DNA of 32,139 nt from JADJVL01 sp039812765 (GCA_039812765.1 JBDIBF010000031.1:1-32139), one strand, 5' to 3'. Shown: positions 1 to 8,010, counted from the first letter of the stretch. Numbers and translations: made by a program. Notes: a model not told the origin generated them from the sequence alone.

Positions 1-2
1 CC

Positions 3-683
3 GAGCGCTTCGCCGAGGTGCTGAAGCTCAACCGCGTGGACCTCGCCCACGCCCGCAAGGGGGACAGCCTCGTGCTGCCCCCGGAGGGCCTGGACTGGCA
101 GGCTCTCTCACCCTTCCCGGCGGCATGGCCGGAGGCGGCGGACCAGCCGAAGCTGCTGCTGGTCTCCCTGCGCCTCCAGGCCTGGGCGGCCTACGAGGCC
201 GGGTCCCTCGTGCGCTGGGGGCCGACGTCCACGGGCAGGAAGAAGTCGCCGACGCCCGTCGGCCTCTACCACACCAACTGGTGCCAGAAGCAGCGCACCA
301 GCACCTTCAACGACGAGTGGGAGCTGGTCTGGTACATCAACATCCACAACGCCAGCGGGATCTCGCTGCACCAGTACGAGCTGCCGGGCTACCCCGCGAG
401 CCACGCCTGCGCCCGCCTCGCGCCCGACGACGCCGAGTGGATCTGGCGCTGGTGCGCGTCCTGGAAGCTCACCAGGGACGAGCGCACCGTGCTCCAGGAG
501 GGCACGCCCGTGGTGGTGTTCGGCGCCTACGGCTTCGGGAAGCCGAAGCCCTGGAAGGAGGCGGTGGAGAAGCCCGGAGCCGCGCGCCTGGACCCGGCGG
601 AGATGGCCGAAGCGCTGCGGGTGCTGCGGGAGGCGGTGGAACCGGAGATCCCTGACGGAGCGGAGGAGGGCGTGCTGGAATGA
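3..683 (+). CDS. L,D-transpeptidase (YkuD) family protein, 5' partial
   Basis: The reading frame is open to the left edge, so the true start lies outside the window; an internal ATG at 18 is probably not the start. The first visible residues (pattern LNRVD...KGDSLVLP) look like the end of a LysM-like segment. The body resembles YkuD L,D-transpeptidases, which cross-link peptidoglycan in the periplasm through a catalytic cysteine. The signature is a His in LHQYELPG followed by SHACARL, with the cysteine at about visible residue 136. The family consensus is SHGCIR(L/M), so both Gly and Ile are replaced by Ala here; the Ser, His, Cys and Arg are kept. The C-terminal 40 residues are acidic and variable. 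It is followed 19 bases later by an esterase gene on the same strand. The family call is fairly sure; substrate and exact reaction are not visible. Confidence 0.8.
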   Translation, partial: ERFAEVLKLNRVDLAHARKGDSLVLPPEGLDWQALSPFPAAWPEAADQPKLLLVSLRLQAWAAYEAGSLVRWGPTSTGRKKSPTPVGLYHTNWCQKQRTSTFNDEWELVWYINIHNASGISLHQYELPGYPASHACARLAPDDAEWIWRWCASWKLTRDERTVLQEGTPVVVFGAYGFGKPKPWKEAVEKPGAARLDPAEMAEALRVLREAVEPEIPDGAEEGVLE

Positions 684-702
684 TCGTTCGCGAGGGGAGC
701 CC

Positions 703-1629
703 ATGCGTCTACGCACGTGCCTGATCCGAGGCCTTCTGCTCGCGGCGGGCGCGCCGCTGGCGCTCGTGCTGGTGGCTGCGGCCTGGCTCGCGGCCCTGAA
801 CCGCACGAATGGATCGCTGGTCTCGTCGGGCCAGACGCGCACCTTCCTGCTCCATGTCCCTCCGGGGCTGGACCCGAAGCGACCCGCCGCCCTGATCGTC
901 AGCCTCCACGGGTCCGGCGGCTGGCCTGCCCAGCAGCGGAACGTGAGCGGCTGGGACCGCCTCGCGGATGAACAGGGCTTCCTGGTGGTCTACCCCTCGG
1001 GCCGTGGCCTGCCGCGGGTCTGGGAGCCCGATCCTGGTCCGCGGCTGCAGGAGGACGTCCGATTCATCGCCGACCTGCTGCACAGCCTCGGGAAGACCCA
1101 CGCCCTCGACCCCCGCAGGATCTACGTGGACGGCCTGTCCAACGGCGGGGGCATGGCCTTCGAGCTGACCCGCGCCCTGCCGGGGCGCTTCGTGGCAGTG
1201 GGCATGGTCGCCGCGGCGCGCTCCCTGCCATGGCGGGAGGGAGGACCCCCCGTGCCCGCCATCCTGTTCCACGGCACGGCGGATCCGGTCATCCCCTACC
1301 ACGGCGGACCTTCGCCCATCGCGCCGCCCTCCGTCCGATTCCCCGAGGTGCCCGCCTGGGCGGCGGCCCTGGCCGCGAGCAACCGCTGTGCCCCTTCACC
1401 GGTCCTGACGCGGGTGGCCCGGGACGTGACGCGCACGGAATGGACCGGCGGGCCAAACAACGCCCCGGTGGTGTTCTATACCCTCGAAGGCGGCGGCCAC
1501 ACCTGGCCCGGGGGCAAGCCGCTGCCCCGCTGGATGTGCGGGCCCACCCTCCGCAGCATCGATGCCACGCGGCTCATGTGGGAGTTCTTCCAGGCGCACC
1601 CCGGCCCGGCGGGGGCGGCGGGCCCCTGA
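703..1629 (+). CDS. Secreted/membrane-anchored esterase, LpqC/PHB-depolymerase-like
   Basis: This 308-residue alpha/beta hydrolase resembles the LpqC/poly(3-hydroxybutyrate) depolymerase and feruloyl-esterase (CE1) group. A basic N-terminus followed by a hydrophobic stretch (about residues 8-31) is a signal peptide or single anchor, so the enzyme should act outside the cytoplasm. The catalytic triad is visible: nucleophile Ser146 in GLSNGGG, Asp194 in GTADPVIPY and His266 in GGGHTWPGG. The oxyanion-region motif LHGSGG lies near residue 70. The GAGGGGAG ribosome site just before ATG 703 supports the start. The substrate could be a short-chain polyester or a feruloyl-type ester; the sequence does not decide. 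It ends 16 bases before the stop of a convergent gene, with a hairpin between them. Confidence 0.85.
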   Translation: MRLRTCLIRGLLLAAGAPLALVLVAAAWLAALNRTNGSLVSSGQTRTFLLHVPPGLDPKRPAALIVSLHGSGGWPAQQRNVSGWDRLADEQGFLVVYPSGRGLPRVWEPDPGPRLQEDVRFIADLLHSLGKTHALDPRRIYVDGLSNGGGMAFELTRALPGRFVAVGMVAAARSLPWREGGPPVPAILFHGTADPVIPYHGGPSPIAPPSVRFPEVPAWAAALAASNRCAPSPVLTRVARDVTRTEWTGGPNNAPVVFYTLEGGGHTWPGGKPLPRWMCGPTLRSIDATRLMWEFFQAHPGPAGAAGP

Positions 1630-1648
1630 GGCCCGGGCGCCGGCCTCA
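1627..1648. terminator. Hairpin spanning both convergent stop codons
   Basis: TGAGGCC at 1627-1633 and GGCCTCA at 1642-1648 form a perfect 7-bp stem around an 8-base GC-rich loop. The outer ends of the arms are exactly the TGA stops of the two convergent genes. A bidirectional terminator role is inferred. There is only a mixed pyrimidine tract (cccttcttctcc) on the + side and no clean U run on either side. Confidence 0.45.
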
Positions 1649-2209
1649 GCCCTTCTTCTCCTTCGGCGCGGCGTGGCGGAAGTCGCCGAGGAGGAGGTTC
1701 GGACCCTGGGCGGCGATGCCCGCCTCGAGCCGCTCGGCGTCCCACCAGAACTCCTTGTTGGACACCCGCAGCCGCACCGGGGCCATCTCCGGGAAGCTGC
1801 GCACCACGGCCAGGGCGAGGTGGGCGAAGGACTCCACCTCCTGGAAGCGCAGGGCCTCGGAGCGGTCCATCAGGAGGCTGCTCTCGTACTTGTTGATGGC
1901 GCGCGAATAGAACACTACCGCGCCGCCGAAGCGCAGGTGGCCGCCCTCCGTGGAGACCGCGTAGGTGCGGCCCTTGTCCGTGACGCTGAACTCGAAGCTC
2001 TTCCCGTGGCGGAAGGCCTCCATCAGCGCGAGGAACTTCGGGTGCTGCAGGTAGGGCGCCCCCCAGTCCACCTTCTTCACCACGGCGCGGTGCTCCCCCG
2101 AGGTCGGCCCGTACATGGTGCGGTGGTAGGACAGCATCGCCTGCCGCTCCGCCTCCGTCTGGCGCCGGGGCTTGTCCTTCTTGACGGGCTTGGCGGGGGA
2201 GTCGGCCAT
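1646..2209 (-). CDS. Conserved-looking protein of unknown function (187 aa)
   Basis: I do not recognise the family. The ATG at 2209 is preceded by AAGGA with 5-base spacing, which decides the start over much longer upstream in-frame extensions that would run through the riboswitch. The protein opens with a lysine-rich segment (about residues 1-20), then a mixed alpha/beta body with regularly spaced aromatic and charged residues, including MYGPTSGEH near residue 33 and a late NKEFWWD motif. It ends in a basic tail. There is no signal peptide or membrane segment, so it is probably cytoplasmic. High third-position GC and the strong ribosome site argue that it is a real gene. It is divergent from the sulfur operon and convergent with the esterase gene. 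Confidence 0.7.
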   Translation of the reverse strand: MADSPAKPVKKDKPRRQTEAERQAMLSYHRTMYGPTSGEHRAVVKKVDWGAPYLQHPKFLALMEAFRHGKSFEFSVTDKGRTYAVSTEGGHLRFGGAVVFYSRAINKYESSLLMDRSEALRFQEVESFAHLALAVVRSFPEMAPVRLRVSNKEFWWDAERLEAGIAAQGPNLLLGDFRHAAPKEKKG

Positions 2210-2333
2210 GGGGATCCTTGGGGAGGTGTGCAGGTCCAGTGTCGCACAAGTGGTCCGGGGGCCTCCGGATCCCGGGCTCGCCCCGGGCGCCATCACATCC
2301 CCGTGATACCCGAATGAATCTTTCCTGAATCCA

Positions 2334-2362
2334 TTGCCCTCCGACCCCCGGCATCGGATTCT
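2334..2362 (+). promoter_or_regulatory. Putative sigma-70-like promoter of the sulfur operon
   Basis: TTGCCC (2334-2339) and GATTCT (2357-2362) are separated by 17 bases, in an interval visibly less GC-rich than its surroundings. Transcription would begin near 2369, about 25 bases before the riboswitch. Both boxes are imperfect matches, so this is a positional inference. Confidence 0.35.
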
Positions 2363-2393
2363 CATCCCGTACGAGTTCTTTGTCAGTTCCATA

Positions 2394-2505
2394 GCGCGAT
2401 ATCCAGAAAGGCGGAGGGACGGGCCCTGTGAAGCCTTGGCAACCTGCTGCGAACGCAGTGGTGGTGCCAATTCCCGCCGGATTCCCATCCGGGCAGATGA
2501 CGAGC
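2394..2505 (+). promoter_or_regulatory. SAM-I (S-box) riboswitch aptamer
   Basis: The conserved SAM-I core is present in order: AGAAAGGCGGAGGGAC (from 2405), GGCCC...GTGAA, CC..GGCAACC (2433-2443), GGTGCCAATTCCC (about 2463-2475) and CAGATGA (2494-2500). P1 can form between 2394-2403 (GCGCGATATC) and 2496-2505 (GATGACGAGC) with eight of ten pairs. P3 and P4-type hairpins are visible (CTGC..GCAG at 2444-2458; CCGGAT..ATCCGG at 2477-2492). SAM-I aptamers bind S-adenosylmethionine and normally switch off methionine and sulfur genes. The downstream metY/metX/cys genes fit exactly. The class assignment is strong; the mode of action is not visible in the aptamer itself. Confidence 0.95.
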
Positions 2506-2661
2506 TTGTGTGAACTGACACGGCGCTCTCAACGAACGATCGCGACGGACTGACGAGGCGCTCCCTCGCAGCGTCCAGAGGCTTCGTCCACCCTTCGGTG
2601 GAGGGAGGACAAGGACGCATCCCCCGCGGGCCGACCAGACCCGCAACGACCGGAGTCCACC
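2506..2661 (+). promoter_or_regulatory. metY: Riboswitch expression platform / metY leader
   Basis: This 156-base leader separates the aptamer from the metY TTG codon. It contains two hairpins, CGAGG-loop-CCTCG (2554-2568) and a perfect TCCACC-cttc-GGTGGA (2587-2602), but neither is followed by a U run. The metY ribosome site is GGAG at 2652-2655. Control by intrinsic termination is therefore not evident; translational control or Rho-dependent termination is more likely. I see no open reading frame with coding character in it. Confidence 0.5.
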
Positions 2662-3975
2662 TTGAGCCAGACCGCAACGACCGAGCACCGCTTCGAGACC
2701 ATCGCCCTCCACGGCGGCCACAGCCCCGACGGCGACACCCGGTCCCGGGCCGTCCCCATCTACCAGACCACCAGCTACGTCTTCGATTCGGCCGAGCACG
2801 GCGCGCGCCTCTTCAGCCTGGAGGAGCCCGGCAACATCTACACGCGGATCATGAACCCCACCCAGGCCGTGCTGGAGCAGCGCCTCGCGGCCCTGGAAGG
2901 GGGGATCGCCGCCCTGGCCGTGGCCTCGGGCCAGGCCGCCATCACCCTGACCCTGAACACCCTCCTGAAGACCGGCGACCACCTCGTGGCCGGCGACAAC
3001 CTCTACGGCGGCACCTACAACCTGTTGCACCACACCCTGCCCCGGAACGGCATCACCACCACATTCGTCGACAGCCGGGACCCCGGAGCCTTCCGCGCGG
3101 CCATCACGCCGGCCACCAAGGCCATCTACATCGAGGCCCTGGGCAACCCCAAGCTGGACGTGCCGGACTTCGAGGTGCTCGGCAGGATCGCCGAGGACGC
3201 GGGCATCCCGCTCATCGTGGACAACACCCTGCCCACGCCCTACCTCGTCCAGCCCCTCAAGCACGGCGCCCACATCGTGGTGCACAGCGCCACGAAGTTC
3301 ATCGGCGGCCACGGGACCTCCATCGGCGGCGTGATCGTGGACGGCGGCCGCTTCAACTGGGCCAACGGGAAGTTCCCGGAGTTCACCGAACCCTTCGCGG
3401 CCTACCACGGCGCCGTCCTCTCCGAGCTCGCCGGGCCGGCCGCCTTCATCACCAAGGCCCGCATCGAGGGGCTCCGGGACACGGGCCCGGCCCTGTCCCC
3501 CTTCAACGCCTTCCTCCTCCTCCAGGGCCTGGAGACCCTCCCCCTGCGCCTGGAGCGCCACGGCGGGAACGCCCTCGCCCTCGCGACGTGGCTCCAGAAG
3601 CACCCCAAGGTCGCCTGGGTGAACTACCCCGGGCTGAAGGACCACGACACCCATGGCGCCGCGGCCCGCTACTTCCGCAAGGGCAAGGGCTTCGGCGGCA
3701 TCCTCACCTTCGGCGTCAAAGGGGGCGTGAAGGGCGGCCTGGAGGCCGGCAAGGCCGTCATCAACGCCGTGCAGCTCTTCTCCCGCCTGGCCAACGTGGG
3801 CGACGCCAAGAGCCTCATCATCCATCCCGCCAGCACCACCCACCAGCAGCTCAGCCCCGCCGAGCGGGAGGCCACCGGCGTGACCGAGGACCTCATCCGG
3901 CTCAGCGTGGGCCTCGAGCACATCGACGACCTGATCGCCGACCTGGACGCCGCCCTCGCGACGGTGACGCCGTGA
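2662..3975 (+). CDS. metY: O-acetylhomoserine aminocarboxypropyltransferase (sulfhydrylase)
   Basis: This is a 437-residue, cytoplasmic PLP enzyme of the Cys/Met metabolism family. It joins sulfide to O-acetylhomoserine to give homocysteine. Hallmarks are an N-terminal ALHGGHSPD-type opening, TNP-like NPTQAVLEQRLAALEGG near residue 72, the Asp-containing VDNTLPTPYL near residue 190, and the PLP-binding lysine Lys212 in HSATKFIGGHG. Length and C-terminal HPASTTHQQ motif match MetY rather than the shorter MetB/MetC. The start is a TTG with GGAG six bases upstream; there is no better ATG. It is the first gene after the SAM riboswitch, and its stop overlaps the metX GTG start by 4 bases. Sulfide would come from CysI in the same operon. 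Confidence 0.93.
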   Translation: MSQTATTEHRFETIALHGGHSPDGDTRSRAVPIYQTTSYVFDSAEHGARLFSLEEPGNIYTRIMNPTQAVLEQRLAALEGGIAALAVASGQAAITLTLNTLLKTGDHLVAGDNLYGGTYNLLHHTLPRNGITTTFVDSRDPGAFRAAITPATKAIYIEALGNPKLDVPDFEVLGRIAEDAGIPLIVDNTLPTPYLVQPLKHGAHIVVHSATKFIGGHGTSIGGVIVDGGRFNWANGKFPEFTEPFAAYHGAVLSELAGPAAFITKARIEGLRDTGPALSPFNAFLLLQGLETLPLRLERHGGNALALATWLQKHPKVAWVNYPGLKDHDTHGAAARYFRKGKGFGGILTFGVKGGVKGGLEAGKAVINAVQLFSRLANVGDAKSLIIHPASTTHQQLSPAEREATGVTEDLIRLSVGLEHIDDLIADLDAALATVTP

Positions 3976-3998
3976 GCACGGACGCCGTGAGCACGGAC
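3972..3998 (+). repeat. metX: Tandem repeat duplicating the metX start region
   Basis: GTGAGCACGGAC occurs twice, at 3972-3983 and 3987-3998, separated by GCC. Both copies are in the metX frame, so both GTG codons are possible starts. The first overlaps the metY stop in a GTGA arrangement. Confidence 0.7.
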
Positions 3999-4967
3999 CT
4001 CGTGGCGGGCCTCGAGCCCCTCCTCACCGAATCCGGCGAACGCCTGGAGGTCCACATCGCCTACCGCCGGGTGGGTTTCGGACCCCTGCGGGTGCTGCTC
4101 CTGCACGCCCTCACCGGCGGCCCCGACGCCGCGGACCGCCCGACGCCGGACGGCGTGGCGAAGGGCTGGTGGTCGCCCCTCTTCGCCGGCGGCGCGCCCT
4201 TCGATCCCACCCGCACCACCGTGTGGACGCCGAACCTGCCCGGTTCCTGCTACGGCTCGACCGGCCCCCGGCCCGGCGAGCCCTTCCCCGCCCTGACGCC
4301 GAGGGACCAGGCGGCGGCCCTCGCTTCCTGGATCCGCGCCGAGGGCCTGCGCTTCGACGTGGTGCTGGGGGGCTCCCTGGGCGGCATGGTGGCCCTGGAG
4401 CTGGCCCTGCTCGAGCCCGACCACTTCCACCGCGTGGGCGTCATCGGTGCGGGGGCCCGGGCCGACGCCTGGATCCGCGGCGTCAACGCCGCCCAGGCCG
4501 CCGTGCTCCGCAGCCCCCTGCCCGACCGCGAGGCCATCGCCCTGGCGCGCCAGCAGGCCATGCTCACCTTCCGCGCGCCGGAGAGCCTGGACGCCCGCTT
4601 CCCCGACGCCGCCTCCCTCCAGGGCTGGCTTGAGCATCACGGCCGGGCCCTGGCGGACCGCTTCACCCGGGAGAGCTACCTCGCCCTGCTGGGCGCCATG
4701 GACGCCCACGACGTGGGCCGCGGCCGCGATGGACTCACCGCCGCCCTGCGGGGCCTGCGCGCCTCGCTCCATGTCCTCGGCATTCACAGTGACGCCCTCT
4801 TCACGCCGCCCCTCCTGCGTGAGCTGGCGGACAGCGCCCGCGCCGCCGGCGTGCCCACCAGCCTCCACTGGCTGCGCAGCCCCCACGGCCACGACGCCTT
4901 CCTGATCGAATGGGAGCAGGTGGACGCGTGGCTCCGCACCCACCTGCTCGTCCGGGCGGCGGCATGA
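3972..4967 (+). CDS. metX: Homoserine O-acyltransferase, MetX type
   Basis: This alpha/beta-hydrolase-fold enzyme of 331 residues acylates homoserine (acetyl-CoA or succinyl-CoA as donor), giving the substrate of MetY. Family motifs are in order: LLLHALTGG near residue 38, GWWSPLF near 63, NLPGSCYGSTGP near 87-98, nucleophile Ser135 in GGSLGGM, Asp274 in GIHSDALF and His307 in HGHDAF. It is a compact version, with a reduced lid region compared with common 350-380-residue MetX proteins. Acetyl- versus succinyl-specificity cannot be read safely from the sequence, but pairing with MetY favours acetyl. The start is GTG 3972 (GTGA overlap with metY) or GTG 3987. The stop overlaps the next start as ATGA, consistent with translational coupling. 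Confidence 0.9.
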   Translation: MSTDAVSTDLVAGLEPLLTESGERLEVHIAYRRVGFGPLRVLLLHALTGGPDAADRPTPDGVAKGWWSPLFAGGAPFDPTRTTVWTPNLPGSCYGSTGPRPGEPFPALTPRDQAAALASWIRAEGLRFDVVLGGSLGGMVALELALLEPDHFHRVGVIGAGARADAWIRGVNAAQAAVLRSPLPDREAIALARQQAMLTFRAPESLDARFPDAASLQGWLEHHGRALADRFTRESYLALLGAMDAHDVGRGRDGLTAALRGLRASLHVLGIHSDALFTPPLLRELADSARAAGVPTSLHWLRSPHGHDAFLIEWEQVDAWLRTHLLVRAAA

Positions 4968-5815
4968 CGGAGGTCCTCCCCCTCCAGCGCGGCTTCGCCT
5001 GGCTCGTGGGCGCCGGCCCCGGCCACCCCGACTTCCTCACCCTGCGGGGCCTCCGGGCCCTCGAAGGCGCCGAGGTGGTCCTCTTCGACGCCCTGCTGGA
5101 CGAGGCCTTCTTCGACCTTTTCCCGACGAACGCCGAGGCTCTCTTCGTGGGCAAGCGGGCGGGGGAGCACAGCGTGGGCCAGGCCGCGATCAACGCGCTC
5201 CTCGTCGCGAAGGTCCGCGAAGGGAGGAAGGTGGTCCGGCTCAAGGGCGGTGATCCTTTCCTCTTCGGCCGGGGCGGCGAAGAGGCCCTGGCCCTGCGGG
5301 ACGCGGGCCTGCCCTTCGAGGTGGTGCCGGGGGTGAGCGCCCTGAACGGGGTCGCCGGCGCGGCGGGCATCCCCCTCACCCACCGGGGCCTGTCCCGGGA
5401 AGTGCGCATCCTCGAAGGCCACGGCCTCCTCGCCGAGGAGCGCGACTGGTCCGAGCTGGCCCGTTTCCGGGGCACCCTCGTGCTCTTCATGGCCACCGGC
5501 ACCCTTGCCGCCATCGCCCGGCGGCTCCTGGCCCACGGCGCCGACCCGGACCTGCCCCTCGCCCTCGTGGAGCACGGCTGCACGCCGAAACAGGCGATAC
5601 GCCTCGCCACCCTCGCCGACGCCGCGGCCCAGCGAATGCGCTGTCGCTGCGACGGCCCCGGCATCGCCTACCTCGGTCCCACGGTCTCCCTCCAGAACCT
5701 CCTCGCCATCCCCCTCTCCTTCCCCGGTTCCCATGTCCAAGCTCCTGCCCGTCTTCCTCAAACTGCAGGGCCAGCCCGTCCTCCTCGTCGGCGCCGGGAG
5801 CGTCGCGCGGGCTAG
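4964..5815 (+). CDS. cobA: Uroporphyrinogen-III C-methyltransferase (SUMT)
   Basis: This SAM-dependent enzyme converts uroporphyrinogen III to precorrin-2, the first step from the tetrapyrrole branch point to siroheme. Visible family motifs are VGAGPGHPDFLTLRG (residues 15-29), a VGKRAGEHS segment near 60, VVRLKGGDPFLFGRGGEE near 89-106, PGVSALNGVAGAAGIPLTHRG near 120-140, and GTLVLFMATG near 165. The recognisable domain ends near YLGPTVSLQNLL. The last roughly 30 residues are a proline/arginine-rich tail encoded where the next gene has already started, an 83-base overlap. Here it supplies siroheme for CysI in the same operon. It overlaps metX by 4 bases (ATGA). Confidence 0.9.
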   Translation: MTEVLPLQRGFAWLVGAGPGHPDFLTLRGLRALEGAEVVLFDALLDEAFFDLFPTNAEALFVGKRAGEHSVGQAAINALLVAKVREGRKVVRLKGGDPFLFGRGGEEALALRDAGLPFEVVPGVSALNGVAGAAGIPLTHRGLSREVRILEGHGLLAEERDWSELARFRGTLVLFMATGTLAAIARRLLAHGADPDLPLALVEHGCTPKQAIRLATLADAAAQRMRCRCDGPGIAYLGPTVSLQNLLAIPLSFPGSHVQAPARLPQTAGPARPPRRRRERRAG

Positions 5816-6359
5816 GCTGCCCGCCCTCCTGGAGGCCGGAGCCGCCATCACCGTGGTGGCTCCTTCCATCTCCGGCGGTGTGCGCGGCCTGGCCGCGGGC
5901 CATCCCCGCCAGGTGCGCCTGATCCAGCGCAGGGTGGAGATCGCCGACCTCGTGGGCGCCCGGCTCGTGCTGAGCGCCGCCGCCGATCCCTGGCTCAACG
6001 GCGTCCTGGCCCACGCCGCGCGAAAGCTCGGCGTCTGGTTCAACGCCGTGGACGTGGCGGAGCGGTGCGAGTTCTACATGGCCGGCAGCCTGCGCCGCGG
6101 CCCCGTGCAGGTGGCCGTGGGCAGCGGCGGCGCCTTCCCCGGCCTGGTGCGGGCCCTGCGGGCGGGCCTGGACGCCCTGCTGCCCAGCGGGCACCTGGAC
6201 GACCTGGAGCGCCTCGCCGAGCTGCGCCGCCGCATCCGCGCCGAGATCCCCGACCCCGCCGCGCGGGGCCGCATCCTCCGCCGGGCGGTGGAGACGCTGG
6301 AGCGGGACTACTTCCAGGCCCTGCGCGAGCGCCTCGAGCCCCAGGGGACGCTGTCGTGA
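5733..6359 (+). CDS. Precorrin-2 dehydrogenase / siroheme-synthase N-domain (SirC/Met8-like)
   Basis: At 208 residues this matches the NAD-binding half of CysG. It oxidises precorrin-2 to sirohydrochlorin and may also do ferrochelation. The family opening LPVFLKLQGQPVLLVGAG (residues 4-21) fixes the start at ATG 5733. The dinucleotide loop reads VGAGSVARARL rather than the usual GGGxVAxRK. AVDVAERCEFYMAGSLRRG (near residues 100-118) corresponds to the conserved segment that follows the Rossmann domain. There is no ribosome site before the ATG, and the gene begins 83 bases inside cobA, so it is probably translated by coupling or re-initiation. The separate SUMT-then-dehydrogenase order is the reverse of the fused CysG order. 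It overlaps cysI by 4 bases. Confidence 0.85.
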   Translation: MSKLLPVFLKLQGQPVLLVGAGSVARARLPALLEAGAAITVVAPSISGGVRGLAAGHPRQVRLIQRRVEIADLVGARLVLSAAADPWLNGVLAHAARKLGVWFNAVDVAERCEFYMAGSLRRGPVQVAVGSGGAFPGLVRALRAGLDALLPSGHLDDLERLAELRRRIRAEIPDPAARGRILRRAVETLERDYFQALRERLEPQGTLS

Positions 6360-8008
6360 GCGCCGCGGAAGACCTCAAGCAACGTTCGGACTACCTGCGC
6401 GGCACCCTCGCGGAGGAGCTGGCCGCCGAGGCGGAGAAGTTCTCCCACGACGCCGCCCAGCTCGTGAAGTTCCACGGCCTCTACCAGCAGAAGGACCGCG
6501 ACATGGCGCCGGCGCCGAAACCCCCCGTCCTCATGGTGCGTGGGCGCATCCCCGGCGGACGCCTCAGCCCGGCCCAGTGGACCGCCTGGGACCGCCTCGC
6601 CGACACCCATGGCGACGGCACCCTCCGCCTCACCACGCGCCAAAGCATCGAGCTCCACGGCGTGCTGAAGGGGGACGCCAAGGCCACGCTCCAGGAGCTG
6701 CACCGGGCCCTGCTGACGACGAAGGGGGCCTGCGGCGACGTGGTGCGCACCGTGATGGAGGCCCCCAACCCCTGGGGCCGGGCCGACCTGGCCCAGCTGG
6801 GGCCCGTGGCGCAGCGGCTCTCCGACCACTTCCAGGCCAGGTCCAACGCCTACGCCGAGGTGTGGCTGGACGGGGAGAAGGTGCAGGGCCCCGAATCCGA
6901 ACCCCTGTACGGCGAGACCTACCTGCCGCGGAAGTTCAAGATCGCGGTCACCCTGGCGGGCAACAACAGCGTGGACGCCTGCACCCAGGACCTGGCCTTC
7001 GCGGGGACCCTGGACGCTGCGGGTGGCATCGACGGCTGGTTCGTGCTGGCGGGCGGCGGCATGGGCATGACCCACGGCGACGCCTCCACCTTCCCCCGCC
7101 TCGCCGACCTCCTGGGCTGGATCCCTGCCGACGCACTGATCTCCGTGGCCGAGGCCGTGGTCACCACCCAGCGGGACCATGGCAACCGCCTCAACCGCCG
7201 CCGGGCGCGCCTCAAGTACCTGGTCCACGACCGGGGCCTCGCCTGGTTCCGCGCCGAGGTGGAGGCCCGCGCGGGCCTGGCCTTCGAGGACCGGGACCTG
7301 CCGCCTTGGAAAACGCCCTCGACCCTGGGCTGGACGGCGCGCGCCGACGGCTCCTGGGCCCTGGGCTTCCACACCCTCTCGGGACGGATCGCCGGTCCCC
7401 TGAAGCGCGCCCTCGCCGAGCTGGTGGCCGGCCATGGCCTCGACGTCCAGCTCACCCCGGACCAGGACCTGATCCTGCTGGGCATCCACCGCCAGGCCCG
7501 GGCCTCCATCGAGGCCTTCCTCGACGCCGAAGGGGTCGCCTGGCGGAGCCCCTCCAGGCTCCACGACCGGGCCCTGGCCTGCGTGGCCCTGCCCCTCTGC
7601 GGCGTGGCCATCACCGAGGCCGAGCGGGTGGCGCCGGACCTCACGGCCCTCGTCCAGAGGCTGCTGGAGACGCACGGCCTCGCGGACCGCGCCCCCCTCT
7701 TCCGCCTCACCGGCTGCGCCAACGGCTGCGCCCGCCCCTACGCCGCGGAGCTGGCCCTGGTGGGCCAGGCCGTGGACCGCTACGCGGTCTTCGCCGGAGG
7801 CGACGCCGAGGGCACGCGCCTGGCGTTTCCGGTGGCGGAGCGCGTGGCCACCGCGGACCTCGAGGCGCTCCTCGATCGCCTCTTCTCCGCCTGGAAGGCC
7901 GAAGGCGGCGTCCGGGAAGCCTTCGGCGACTTCGCCGCCCGCCTCGGCGCCGCCGCCCTGGCGGGCCGGCTCCAGCCCGCCCCGGCCCTGGCCGCCGAGG
8001 GGGAATGA
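6356..8008 (+). CDS. cysI: Assimilatory sulfite reductase, siroheme/4Fe-4S subunit
   Basis: This 550-residue protein belongs to the sulfite/nitrite reductase hemoprotein family and reduces sulfite to sulfide with six electrons. The four cluster cysteines are Cys409 and Cys415 (CVALPLC), and Cys454 and Cys458 (GCANGC). Their 6/39/4 spacing equals that of E. coli CysI (434/440/479/483). The duplicated ferredoxin-like and siroheme-binding parts are visible (RLTTRQSIELHG near 94-105, TLAGNNSVDACTQDL near 198-213). Nitrite reductase of the same family is the main alternative, but the sulfur operon argues for sulfite. No flavoprotein partner (CysJ) is in the window, so the electron donor is unknown. 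It starts at GTG 6356, overlapping the previous stop as GTGA. Confidence 0.92.
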   Translation: MSAAEDLKQRSDYLRGTLAEELAAEAEKFSHDAAQLVKFHGLYQQKDRDMAPAPKPPVLMVRGRIPGGRLSPAQWTAWDRLADTHGDGTLRLTTRQSIELHGVLKGDAKATLQELHRALLTTKGACGDVVRTVMEAPNPWGRADLAQLGPVAQRLSDHFQARSNAYAEVWLDGEKVQGPESEPLYGETYLPRKFKIAVTLAGNNSVDACTQDLAFAGTLDAAGGIDGWFVLAGGGMGMTHGDASTFPRLADLLGWIPADALISVAEAVVTTQRDHGNRLNRRRARLKYLVHDRGLAWFRAEVEARAGLAFEDRDLPPWKTPSTLGWTARADGSWALGFHTLSGRIAGPLKRALAELVAGHGLDVQLTPDQDLILLGIHRQARASIEAFLDAEGVAWRSPSRLHDRALACVALPLCGVAITEAERVAPDLTALVQRLLETHGLADRAPLFRLTGCANGCARPYAAELALVGQAVDRYAVFAGGDAEGTRLAFPVAERVATADLEALLDRLFSAWKAEGGVREAFGDFAARLGAAALAGRLQPAPALAAEGE

Positions 8009-8010
8009 CG

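Noticed and set aside
2380..2402. TTGTCA as the -35 box for the sulfur operon
   Set aside because: A matching -10 would fall inside the riboswitch aptamer, so the RNA would lack the 5' half of P1.
2587..2602. Perfect TCCACC-cttc-GGTGGA hairpin as the riboswitch terminator
   Set aside because: No U run follows; it was kept only as part of the leader.
2383..3921. 512-residue minus-strand open frame opposite metY
   Set aside because: It is an artefact of high third-position GC: its product is a low-complexity Gly/Val/Glu/Ala sequence, and metY on the other strand is a clear enzyme gene.
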